From an uncultured Sulfurimonas sp. (GTDB lineage: Bacteria; Campylobacterota; Campylobacteria; Campylobacterales; Sulfurimonadaceae): a DNA stretch of 64,000 nt. The DNA is taken from contig NZ_OY759725.1 in the NCBI RefSeq assembly GCF_963662755.1, positions 1,997,781 through 2,061,780 of the forward strand. Reading direction: 5' to 3'. The notes under the pieces were generated by a model, which searched no databases, was not told where the DNA came from, and saw only the letters and a program-made list of their open reading frames with translations. This document shows, piece after piece, positions 26,393 through 34,416 of the stretch; positions within the stretch are counted from its first letter, which is position 1, and the number at the start of each line of letters is the position of its first letter. Both the position numbers and the translations under genes were made by a program.

Positions 26393-27223
26393 TTGAGCAA
26401 ACTTCAAAAAATCTTAGTTCGAGCAAGACGTCAGGTCTTTAGCGAAATGGTTGGAAATAACCCTTCTGTATTTCAAGGAGAGGGTTATGACTTTATAGAG
26501 TTGCGCGAATATATGGCAGGTGATGATATCCGTCATATTGATTGGAATATCACAGCCAAGATGCAAAAACCATTTATAAAAATATTTCGTGAAGAGAGAG
26601 AGTTAAATGTTGTTATTGCTACTGTTTTAAATGGAAGCGTACATTTTGGTTCTAAAAAGTTTAAACAAGAGAGTATAGCTGAAGTCTCCGCTTTACTAGG
26701 TTTTTCAACTTTAAAAAATGGTGATTTGCTAAGCTCATATATCTTTACTGATAGAATGGTTTCAAACTCAAAACCAAGTAAAAAACTTCACCAAGTTCAA
26801 AAAAGCACACAAGATATTTTAGATTTTAATGCCATAAATGAAAAAGTAGATTTTAAAGTTATAGCTGACACGCTTTATAAAAGATTAAAAAGAAAATCTC
26901 TTATTTTGCTTATAGGAGATTTTTTTGAGATACCTGATTTTAAGTTGCTTGCTAAAAAACATGAAGTTGTAGCTATAGTAATTAGAGATATTTTAGAAGA
27001 AAAACCACCAAAAATGGGATTTGCATCTTTGGTTGACCCTGAGAGTGGAGCAGTTTTAGAAGGTGACTTTAACTCTTCAAGCGTAGATGCTTATGCTAAA
27101 AAAGTAGTAGCTCACGACCATGAGTTATATAACACATTTAGAAAGCATCAGATTAGATTTACTAAGATATATACTCATAGTGTAGCTAGTGTAGAACTTC
27201 GTAGACTTTTTGAGGGTAGATAG
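26393..27223 (+). CDS. DUF58 domain protein
   Basis: A 276-residue DUF58 protein with the family motif YDFIELREYMAGDDIRHIDW followed by NITAK (about residues 30-55). DUF58 proteins are regular partners of MoxR and VWA proteins and carry a degenerate VWA-like fold. It probably starts with TTG at 26393, nine bases after moxR, with an AGG upstream. No membrane segment is visible, unlike many DUF58 proteins with N-terminal helices, so it is likely cytoplasmic. Confidence 0.85.
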   Translation: MSKLQKILVRARRQVFSEMVGNNPSVFQGEGYDFIELREYMAGDDIRHIDWNITAKMQKPFIKIFREERELNVVIATVLNGSVHFGSKKFKQESIAEVSALLGFSTLKNGDLLSSYIFTDRMVSNSKPSKKLHQVQKSTQDILDFNAINEKVDFKVIADTLYKRLKRKSLILLIGDFFEIPDFKLLAKKHEVVAIVIRDILEEKPPKMGFASLVDPESGAVLEGDFNSSSVDAYAKKVVAHDHELYNTFRKHQIRFTKIYTHSVASVELRRLFEGR

Positions 27224-27634
27224 ATGCAAGACAATAATCAAACTTTTGATATTCCACTTCATGATATAAAACCAATAGTTGATATAGAAGAGTACTCTTT
27301 ATATTATTTTTTAGGTTTTACTCTTCTTGCATCTGTAGTTTTATTTGCAATAATATATCTGATATACAAATACATAAAATCAAAAAATACTTACAATAAA
27401 CGAAAAGAACACTTTAAAATCATAAATTCTCTTAATTTTAACGATACAAAACGAACAGCTTATGCCATGACTACATTTGGACTTACTTTTAAAGATGATA
27501 GTCAAAGACATGAAGAGATGTATAGCAACATTGTTAAAAGATTAGAAACATATAAGTATAAAAAAGAGGTTGATAAGTTTGATAGTGAAGTTTTGGGATA
27601 TATAGAAGTTTATAAAGGCATGATAGATGTTTGA
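27224..27634 (+). CDS. Small single-pass membrane protein of the Bat operon
   Basis: A 136-residue protein with one membrane segment (about residues 28-50) and a basic, helical cytoplasmic tail. It follows the DUF58 stop codon directly and overlaps batA by 8 bases. The position matches the small DUF4381-like membrane protein often found between DUF58 and the VWA genes in Bat loci. The sequence itself shows only weak resemblance, so the family call is tentative. Confidence 0.6.
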   Translation: MQDNNQTFDIPLHDIKPIVDIEEYSLYYFLGFTLLASVVLFAIIYLIYKYIKSKNTYNKRKEHFKIINSLNFNDTKRTAYAMTTFGLTFKDDSQRHEEMYSNIVKRLETYKYKKEVDKFDSEVLGYIEVYKGMIDV

Positions 27635-28556
27635 TGGATTGTATTTTGAATTTCCAGAATTTATTTTAGTTTTATTTCTTTTTTTAGTTTGTGCTAGCTT
27701 ATGTAAGATGAAAATGCCATCGATATACTTTCCTCACACAGGAGAGTTTATGAAAAATTCTGTTCATGCATCCAAGTCTTTGTTTTTTCTAAAATGGTTA
27801 GGAATCATAATGTTAATCTTTGCTTTTATGTCGCCTGTAAAAGATGAACCTTATGAGTTAGAACCAAAAGATGGTTATGAAATAGCGCTTATCTTAGATG
27901 CATCTCAGTCTATGCAAGCTCAAGGTTTTGATGTTAATAACCCACAACTTACGAGATTTGATGTAGTTAAAGAGATAGTTGGTGATTTTATAAAAGAGAG
28001 AGAAAATGACAATATTGGCTTAGTTGTTTTTGGAGCTTACTCTTTTATAGCATCTCCTCTTACTTATGATGAAAATATTTTAAATAAAATTCTCTCACAA
28101 CTCTATATAGGAATGGCAGGAAAATACACAGCACTCTTTACTTCCCTTGCTCAAGGTGTAAATCTTTTAAAAATGAGTAAATCAGAATCTAAAGTTGCCA
28201 TACTTTTAACAGATGGATTTTCCACTCCTGATGTGGATAGAATCCCATTTGATGTGGCTTTAGATATGGCTAAAAAAGAGAAGATAAAAGTTTATCCAAT
28301 AGGTATAGGAATGCCTCATGAGTACAATATAGAAGTACTTAAAAAAATAGCAGATGCAACTGGTGCAAAAGCTTTTGGAGCAGCTAGTGCGACTGAACTT
28401 TTAGAAGTTTACAAAGAGATAGATGCTCTTGAGAAGTCGGAGATAAAAGCTGAAACATTTTCATACTTGAAGTACTACTATGTTTATCCTCTTTTTATAT
28501 CTTTATTGTCATTAATGTTATATGTTTATTTGAGAAATAAAAGAGGTCAAGCATGA
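27627..28556 (+). CDS. batA: BatA-like VWA membrane protein, cassette 2
   Basis: A 309-residue paralogue of the protein at 19840-20763, of the same length and plan: N-terminal membrane segments, a VWA domain with MIDAS motif DASQS and LLTDGFS, and a C-terminal membrane segment. Shared stretches include GLVVFGAYSFIASPLTYDE (compare GVVLYGDFAFIASPITYEK in copy 1). It overlaps its neighbours by 8 and 4 bases. In this cassette it lies beside moxR and DUF58, as in the classic Bat operon. Confidence 0.88.
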   Translation: MFDGLYFEFPEFILVLFLFLVCASLCKMKMPSIYFPHTGEFMKNSVHASKSLFFLKWLGIIMLIFAFMSPVKDEPYELEPKDGYEIALILDASQSMQAQGFDVNNPQLTRFDVVKEIVGDFIKERENDNIGLVVFGAYSFIASPLTYDENILNKILSQLYIGMAGKYTALFTSLAQGVNLLKMSKSESKVAILLTDGFSTPDVDRIPFDVALDMAKKEKIKVYPIGIGMPHEYNIEVLKKIADATGAKAFGAASATELLEVYKEIDALEKSEIKAETFSYLKYYYVYPLFISLLSLMLYVYLRNKRGQA

Positions 28557-30424
28557 GTTTTTTGCATCCAGAATTTATGTACTATATGCTACCTCCTCTT
28601 TTTATATTGTTTGGATTTTTACTTACTCAAAACGAGGTTCAAGAAAACTTTTTTTCCAAAGAAGTGATAGATAAACTTCGAGTAAGTGCAAACACAATGA
28701 CTCTTCGTGCAAGAAATGCACTTTTTTTTCTTATAGGCTTTTTTATCATCATAGCACTTGCACAACCCGTTATAGATGATGGAAAAGTTATGGTTAAAGC
28801 AAAGAGTGCAGACATTATGATAGCACTTGATATTTCAGACTCAATGTTAGCTGAGGATGTTTATCCAAATAGATTGGAACTTGCAAAACAAAAAGCTATA
28901 ACTCTTTTGAGTAAATCTCCAAATGAGCGTGTTGGAGTTATGGCTTTTGCAAAAAATTCATATCTTGTTTCACCTCTTAGTTTTGATACAAGTGCGGTTA
29001 GTTTTTTACTAAAACAGCTTGATACTACTTCCATAACTCAAAAAGGAACGGATTTTTTATCTATACTAGATGTATTTTCTAAAACACAAAAGGGTGAGGG
29101 CGAAAAATATTTGCTTATACTTAGTGATGGTGGAGATTCTAAAGAGTTCTCAAAAGAGATAGCTTTTGCAAAAAAAAATAAGATTGTTGTTTTTATTTTA
29201 GGAGTAGGTACAAAAAAGGGAGCACCGATAAAACTTAAAGATGGAAACTTTATAAAGCATCATGGAGAGATATTGGTCTCAAAATTAAATGAAAATATAT
29301 CTGAATTAGCTACTAAAACAGGTGGTGTTTATATACAAAGTACTCTTGCATCTACGGATATAAATACAATGCTTAAAGAGATAAAGAACATCTCAAAAGA
29401 AAAAGAGTTAAAGAGTGAGGAGGTGCATAAGTATATACCACTTTTTTACTTTCCTGTTGGAATAGCTCTTTTGCTTTTGCTAATTGCTACAAGTTCTATA
29501 AGTAAAAGAACTAAAGTCAATCTTCCATCTTTACTTATAGCCTCTTTAATTGCTTTTGCATCTACAGACTCTAGGGCTGATCTTTTGGATTTTATGGATT
29601 TAGAAGATGCTAAAGAAGCTTACGAAGCAGGAGATTATGAAAAGTCTGCAAAACTTTATGGGAAGTATGCAGAAGATTCTAAAAATGGAGAGGGTTTTTT
29701 CAATGCAGGAAACTCTTTGTATAAACAAAAAAAATATAAAGAAGCACTAAAAGCTTATGAAAGAGCCACTTTTCTCACAGAGAATGAAGATGATGAGAAC
29801 TTAAGAGCAAAAAATCTCTCAAATATGGGAAATGCTCATGCAAAAAGTCAAGATTTGCAAAAAGCTCTAGAGAGTTATGAAGCATCTTTAAAAATAAAAG
29901 AAGATAAACAAACAAGAGAGAACCTAGAAAAAGTAAAAGAACTTCTAAAAGAGCAACAAAAAAAAGATTCAAAAGATAGTGATAAAAAAGAGGATAACAA
30001 AGACAAAAAAGAGAACAAAAAAGACAATAAAGACAAATCAAAAGATTCAAATGAAGCAGATAAAGACTCACAAGAGAAGGATAAATCTAAAAATGATGAT
30101 AGCTCAAAAAGTAAAGATTCAAAAGATAATAAACAAAATAAAGATGAGATGAAATCTAAAGAAGAAAAAGACTCAGATGCACAAAAAAATAAAGATGCAA
30201 AAAAAGAACAAGAGAAAAAAGAGCAGTTAGAAAAACTTGATAAAGATGAAGATAAAAAAAAATCTGATTCTAAAGGTGATGCACAAAATTTCTCAGAACA
30301 AAAAATGAGTGATGCAGAAGAAAAAAAATGGTTAGATCAGTTAAATTTAGAAAAAAACACTTACCTTTATAAACTAGGAGATCAAAAGCCAATGGAGGAA
30401 AATTATGATGAAAAACCTTGGTAA
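28553..30424 (+). CDS. batB: BatB/BatC-like VWA and TPR protein with charged tail, cassette 2
   Basis: A 623-residue protein. A VWA domain (about 85-290; MIDAS DISDS, ILSDGGDS) lies between membrane segments, followed by TPR repeats (YEAGDYEKSAKLYGKYA, FNAGNSLYKQKKYKEALKAYE, LSNMGNAHAKSQDLQKALESYE; about 350-460). The next 110 residues are almost only K, D, E, S, N and Q. The end is KWLDQL...KPW. The charged tail is much longer than in copy 1. It carries the functions of separate BatB and BatC in other bacteria. The end overlaps the batD start by 20 bases, exactly like copy 1. Confidence 0.87.
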   Translation: MSFLHPEFMYYMLPPLFILFGFLLTQNEVQENFFSKEVIDKLRVSANTMTLRARNALFFLIGFFIIIALAQPVIDDGKVMVKAKSADIMIALDISDSMLAEDVYPNRLELAKQKAITLLSKSPNERVGVMAFAKNSYLVSPLSFDTSAVSFLLKQLDTTSITQKGTDFLSILDVFSKTQKGEGEKYLLILSDGGDSKEFSKEIAFAKKNKIVVFILGVGTKKGAPIKLKDGNFIKHHGEILVSKLNENISELATKTGGVYIQSTLASTDINTMLKEIKNISKEKELKSEEVHKYIPLFYFPVGIALLLLLIATSSISKRTKVNLPSLLIASLIAFASTDSRADLLDFMDLEDAKEAYEAGDYEKSAKLYGKYAEDSKNGEGFFNAGNSLYKQKKYKEALKAYERATFLTENEDDENLRAKNLSNMGNAHAKSQDLQKALESYEASLKIKEDKQTRENLEKVKELLKEQQKKDSKDSDKKEDNKDKKENKKDNKDKSKDSNEADKDSQEKDKSKNDDSSKSKDSKDNKQNKDEMKSKEEKDSDAQKNKDAKKEQEKKEQLEKLDKDEDKKKSDSKGDAQNFSEQKMSDAEEKKWLDQLNLEKNTYLYKLGDQKPMEENYDEKPW

Positions 30425-31829
30425 AATAATTTTATTTTTATTTTTTTTACAGCTGTCACTTTATGCAAGTGTTAGAGCGACTGTAGATTCTAACAGCATA
30501 GAAGTTGGCGAAATGGTCACTTACTCTTTGCATATTTCAGGAACAGATATAGATAGACCAACTATACATACTCTTTGTGGAGTAGATGTTATATCTACAA
30601 GTTCACAAACTTCCATAGAGATGATAAATGGAAATATTTCAAGAAGCAATATATTAAGTTACAAATTTATGCCTCAAAAAAATTGTGTAATAGAACCTAT
30701 AGAAGTAGAAATTGATGGTCAAACACATAAGAGCAATTCTCTTGAGATAAAAGTTGGAGAGGTTGTTGCAAATAAAGATGCTGATTTTATCCTAGAACTT
30801 TATACAGATGCAAAAGAAGTTTTTGTTGGAGAGCCTTTTGAAGTGACTCTTTTGTTTAAACAAAAGCTTGGTGCAGAAGCAGTTGATAGTAAGTTTATAG
30901 CACCAGAATTAAAAGGGTTTTGGATTAAAAGTGAGACTCAGCCACAAAGAAGCCAAGATACAAATTATGTAATATCAAAAGTTGTTTATGTAATGGCAGC
31001 TCAAAGAGTAGGGCAGTTAAATATTTCAAAAGCTCAGATGCGAATAGCATCTAGATCGCATACAAAAGATTCTTGGGGTTCTTGGATACCAAAAATTAAG
31101 TGGAGAACATACTACTCAAATGAGTTAAATTTAGATGTAAAAGCTCTTCCAAATGGTGTAAATTTAGTAGGAAACTTTAGTATTAAAGCATCTGTTGATA
31201 AAACAGAAATAAATCCAAGCGAAGCACTAAACTTAAGTGTTGAAGTTTTAGGTGATGGAAATTTAGAAGATATAAAAAGTTTTAAACCATATATTGATGG
31301 AGTCAATATTTTTGATGAAAAGATTGTTATAAAAGGAAATAAGCTTACTCAAAAGATAGCTTTTGTAGCAGAAAATAACTTTAGTATAAAACCCTTTGTT
31401 TTAAAGTATTTTGATCCACTTACAAAAGAGATAAAAACTATTTCAACAAATGAGATAAACATAAAAGTTAAAAATGCAAAACCAAAAGAACAACTTACAA
31501 TAAAAAGAGAAGAAAAAGAAGCTCCAAATGTTGAGGCATCTGAGCTTAAAAGTTCTATCTCAACTATCTGGATGCTAGTTATTTTTATCTTAGGCGCTGT
31601 TTTTGGTGTAGCTATTATGTTGGTTAAACCATGGAAGTTTTTTAACAGAGAAAAAAGTTTTTCTATAAAAGATCATAAAATGCTTCTTATTAAACTTCTT
31701 CCATACAAAAATGATGAAGAGGTGCAAAAAATAGTAGATATTTTAGAGAAAAATATCTACTCAGATGCTAAGATACAACTCGATAAAAAACTTTTAAAAG
31801 AGATAGTTAAAAAGTATAACCTAGTCTAA
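30405..31829 (+). CDS. batD: BatD-like membrane protein, cassette 2
   Basis: A 474-residue protein with a signal peptide (about residues 1-22), several immunoglobulin-like beta domains in the periplasm, a membrane segment (about 385-405) and a short cytoplasmic tail. The first domain begins VRATVDSNSIEVGEMVTYSL, the usual BatD start. The GDGNLEDIKSFKPYIDGVNIFDE motif is shared with copy 1. The ATG has a strong GGAGG ribosome site within batB. The end overlaps the opposite gene tyrA by 9 bases. Confidence 0.87.
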   Translation: MMKNLGKIILFLFFLQLSLYASVRATVDSNSIEVGEMVTYSLHISGTDIDRPTIHTLCGVDVISTSSQTSIEMINGNISRSNILSYKFMPQKNCVIEPIEVEIDGQTHKSNSLEIKVGEVVANKDADFILELYTDAKEVFVGEPFEVTLLFKQKLGAEAVDSKFIAPELKGFWIKSETQPQRSQDTNYVISKVVYVMAAQRVGQLNISKAQMRIASRSHTKDSWGSWIPKIKWRTYYSNELNLDVKALPNGVNLVGNFSIKASVDKTEINPSEALNLSVEVLGDGNLEDIKSFKPYIDGVNIFDEKIVIKGNKLTQKIAFVAENNFSIKPFVLKYFDPLTKEIKTISTNEINIKVKNAKPKEQLTIKREEKEAPNVEASELKSSISTIWMLVIFILGAVFGVAIMLVKPWKFFNREKSFSIKDHKMLLIKLLPYKNDEEVQKIVDILEKNIYSDAKIQLDKKLLKEIVKKYNLV

Positions 31830-32651
31830 AATGTCGTGAAGTTTATTGCCATCACTCATGGTTTTATTTACTTCACTCCACTCATCATTAACTATACTTT
31901 TTTTTAGCATCTTAAGTTCATCTTCAAAAATTTCTATGGCTTCAATAAGATTTGATTTGTTTTGTCTAAAGATATCTTCCCACATATTTGGTGAACTTTT
32001 TGCAAGTCTACTCATAGAACGAAAACCACCAGCTGCAAGAGCTAAAATATTGTGTTTATTTTCTTGTTTCATAACTGTATTTGCTATTGAGTAAGATATA
32101 GCATGAGGCATATGAGATATAAATGCCGCATGACGATCATGCTCATTTGAGCCCATAAAATACTTTCTCATACCAAGAGCTTTAAATATTTTTCTACTTA
32201 CTTTACGTTGAAGTTCTCCGCTATCTTCCAAATCACAAAGTACTACTACTTTATCTTCATAAAGTCCATCTATTGCGGCGCTAGGTCCAAAAAATTCTGT
32301 TCCTGTCATAGGGTGAGCTGCTACAAAGTTTTTACGTATAGATGCTGGAATGCAAGAGACAATTTTTGATTTTGTACTACCTAAGTCTATGATTGTTGAG
32401 TTTGTTTTGACATCCATAAGTTTATTTAGAGCCGAAATAACACCATCAACAGGAATGGCTAGAAAAATTACATCATAATTTTTAATATCTTCAAAATCAA
32501 TAATTTCATTAACTAAACCAAGTTCTAGAGCTTGTTTTTGGTGCTCTTTATTGTGATCGCTTCCAACTATTTTATCTATAAAATCTAATTTTTTTAGACT
32601 TAGTGCCAAAGAACCGCCCATAAGTCCAAGTCCAACAATTGCTATATTCAT
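31821..32651 (-). CDS. tyrA: Prephenate dehydrogenase
   Basis: A 276-residue TyrA, which converts prephenate to hydroxyphenylpyruvate for tyrosine synthesis with NAD. The dinucleotide site GLGLMGGSLA is at residues 7-16, with D32 after it. The catalytic histidine is in AAHPMTGTEFFGPSAA, followed by SHMPHAISYSIAN. There is no fused chorismate mutase or ACT domain, and length is normal for the single-domain form. It converges with and slightly overlaps batD. Confidence 0.93.
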   Translation of the reverse strand: MNIAIVGLGLMGGSLALSLKKLDFIDKIVGSDHNKEHQKQALELGLVNEIIDFEDIKNYDVIFLAIPVDGVISALNKLMDVKTNSTIIDLGSTKSKIVSCIPASIRKNFVAAHPMTGTEFFGPSAAIDGLYEDKVVVLCDLEDSGELQRKVSRKIFKALGMRKYFMGSNEHDRHAAFISHMPHAISYSIANTVMKQENKHNILALAAGGFRSMSRLAKSSPNMWEDIFRQNKSNLIEAIEIFEDELKMLKKSIVNDEWSEVNKTMSDGNKLHDILD

Positions 32652-32729
32652 ATTATTCTTTTTTATTTAGTTTTAAAATTATACAAAGTTTATTTGTATT
32701 AATGCTTTATTTTTAAAAAAAATATAAGC

Positions 32730-33758
32730 CTAAATTTTTATTAGACTTAAAAATAAGATACCAATTAAGAGTGCTACAAAAACATTTATGATTTTTACTA
32801 AAATAAAAGTTTTAGTTGATACAGCAAGTAGAGGTAAGCTTCCATGCCCATCTTGAGACACAGAACTAGCAAGTAAAACTGCAAATGGGATAAGACCATT
32901 TGCGAACATAGTCACAAAAACCATATGTGGACCTGATTCTGGAATGATGCCAACTAAAGCTGAAACAAATAGCACAACTATAGTATTTTGTTTTAACCAT
33001 TGTGTAATATCTAAATAATTTTCTATGAAATGAACAATCATTAAAGCACCAAAAGTCCATAAGAAAACTCTTAAGAGGTGTTTTTTTATAACATGCTCAT
33101 ATATGTGTTGTTCTAAAAAGTGATCTGGAACTGTCGTGATTATAAAAAGAGAGATTAGTGAGCCAAATGTAAAAGTTATTTTTTTCCAATTCCATGCATC
33201 TGTGCCTAAATATCCAAAGATAATAGCTAATAAAAAAACACCAAATAGAGTCATTAAAAAAGCTCTATGAAATGTAATGTTTCGTAGTTGTTTTATAATT
33301 GTATTTTTGCAAAAGCAGTTACAAGTTTCACGTTCATGGAGTTCAAACTTGTGTTTTTCATCTATAACAATCCAATTGTTTTTTTTAAAAATAATATCAA
33401 CTAAATAAGCAACAATAATTGCTAAAAAAAACAAAACAATATGTATCCACACAGCAGTTTGTGCAAACATACTAAACATAACAAAAGCTTCATCACCACT
33501 TGTTGCAATCATAACAGCGACTAAAGCACCAAAACTCATCATCTTGTGAGAGTAGAGTGAAACGACCGTAAAAGCACCTAAACAACCTGGAACTACACCT
33601 AAAGATGCAGCTAAAATATACTGCTTGAGCTTATTGTCCTTAAAACTTTTTTGCCACTGACCTCTTGTTTGTACATTTATATATTCGATTACAAGCATCA
33701 TCATTAAGACGAAGCTTGTAATCATAATAGCATGTTTTATAACACCTAATATAAGCAT
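32730..33758 (-). CDS. Putative 10-TM metal exporter (ArsP_2/DUF2899-like)
   Basis: A 342-residue permease with about ten membrane segments in two related halves. Both halves carry matching motifs: PGCLGAFTVVSLYSH and ATSGDEAF in the first, and PESGPHMVFVTMFANGLIP and SVSQDGHGSLPLLA in the second, as in the putative heavy-metal exporter family (also annotated as putative manganese transporter). The central loop has a Cys-His cluster (HERETCNCFCK) that could bind a metal. It is the last gene of a unit with the Gly/Gln repeat protein and the DUF134 regulator. Confidence 0.78.
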   Translation of the reverse strand: MLILGVIKHAIMITSFVLMMMLVIEYINVQTRGQWQKSFKDNKLKQYILAASLGVVPGCLGAFTVVSLYSHKMMSFGALVAVMIATSGDEAFVMFSMFAQTAVWIHIVLFFLAIIVAYLVDIIFKKNNWIVIDEKHKFELHERETCNCFCKNTIIKQLRNITFHRAFLMTLFGVFLLAIIFGYLGTDAWNWKKITFTFGSLISLFIITTVPDHFLEQHIYEHVIKKHLLRVFLWTFGALMIVHFIENYLDITQWLKQNTIVVLFVSALVGIIPESGPHMVFVTMFANGLIPFAVLLASSVSQDGHGSLPLLAVSTKTFILVKIINVFVALLIGILFLSLIKI

Positions 33759-33766
33759 TTATATTT

Positions 33767-33967
33767 TTACTCTATATCTTGTTGAGCCATTCCTCTGCCT
33801 CTACCGCAACCTCGTCCTTGAGCATTTCTTTGTCCTTGTCTTTGCCCCTGAGCGTTTCCTTGGCATCTACCGCGACCTTGAGCATTTCTTTGTCCTTGCC
33901 CTTGTCCTTGTGCATCTCCTTGAGCGTTTTGCAATCCTCTGCCACGACCTTGTCCTTGATTTCTCAT
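33767..33967 (-). CDS. Gly/Gln/Arg-rich repeat protein, 66 residues
   Basis: A small protein of low complexity made of imperfect repeats of the type GQGQRNAQGRG with only two cysteines, and no hydrophobic segment. It has a good AAGGAAAA ribosome site and is separated by 10 bases from the DUF134 gene upstream and 8 bases from the exporter gene downstream, so it is very likely a real gene. Short Gly-rich proteins with cysteines often accompany DUF134 regulators (DUF5320-like). A metal-binding or assembly role is a guess. Confidence 0.6.
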   Translation of the reverse strand: MRNQGQGRGRGLQNAQGDAQGQGQGQRNAQGRGRCQGNAQGQRQGQRNAQGRGCGRGRGMAQQDIE

Positions 33968-33977
33968 AATTTTTCCT

Positions 33978-34265
33978 TTAATTTTCTTGTGTTTTTACAC
34001 TAATAGCTTTTTGATTAAGTAATGCGTCTGCTATTTTTTTTCTTGCAGACTCTACCAATCTTGAAAAAGTAGTTCTTGAGATGCCCATTTTATCTGAGCA
34101 CTCTTGTTGGTACATAGATTCTAAGTCAGCTAATCTTATAGCCTCCATTTCATCTTCATATATAGTAACTTTCTCAAGCGACTTTGCTTCAACACCACAA
34201 GGCTTGAAACAAACTTCACTATGGTCAGCATCTATATTTCTACGTTTTCTTTTTCTGCCACTCAT
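33978..34265 (-). CDS. DUF134 family putative DNA-binding protein
   Basis: A 95-residue DUF134 protein. It has a basic start (SGRKRKRRN), then CFKPCG with two cysteines and the family's EMEAIRLADLESMYQQECSDKMGISRTTFSRLVESARKKIADAL helix-turn-helix of sigma-70 region 4 type. It probably regulates its own operon. The ATG has an AGGAAT site, and TATAAT on the minus strand at 34296-34301 gives a promoter. The two cysteines near the N-terminus could sense metal or redox state. Confidence 0.85.
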   Translation of the reverse strand: MSGRKRKRRNIDADHSEVCFKPCGVEAKSLEKVTIYEDEMEAIRLADLESMYQQECSDKMGISRTTFSRLVESARKKIADALLNQKAISVKTQEN

Positions 34266-34295
34266 ACTTAATTCCTAATATGCATATATCTCGAC

Positions 34296-34301
34296 ATTAT
34301 A
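34296..34301 (-). promoter_or_regulatory. -10 box of the DUF134 operon
   Basis: TATAAT on the minus strand, about 30 bases upstream of the ATG at 34265. The transcript leader contains a short palindrome ATATGCATAT (about 34278-34287), a possible regulator site. Confidence 0.45.
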
Positions 34302-34416
34302 ACGAACATATGTGCGTAAGTCAATAGAAATGCTAGTAAATTTTAAGTTTCATTTTACTTAACATTAACCTCATAATGGGTAAAATCACTTCTTATTTTA
34401 TTACTATGGACTCTTG

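Noticed and set aside
29775..30071. Minus-strand open frame in the batB low-complexity tail
   Set aside because: Leucine-rich shadow of the Lys/Asp/Glu-rich coding sequence; no start signals.
33779..33967. CRISPR-like repeated sequence
   Set aside because: Repeats are short, imperfect, without unique spacers, and in frame inside a gene with a good ribosome site and operon context.
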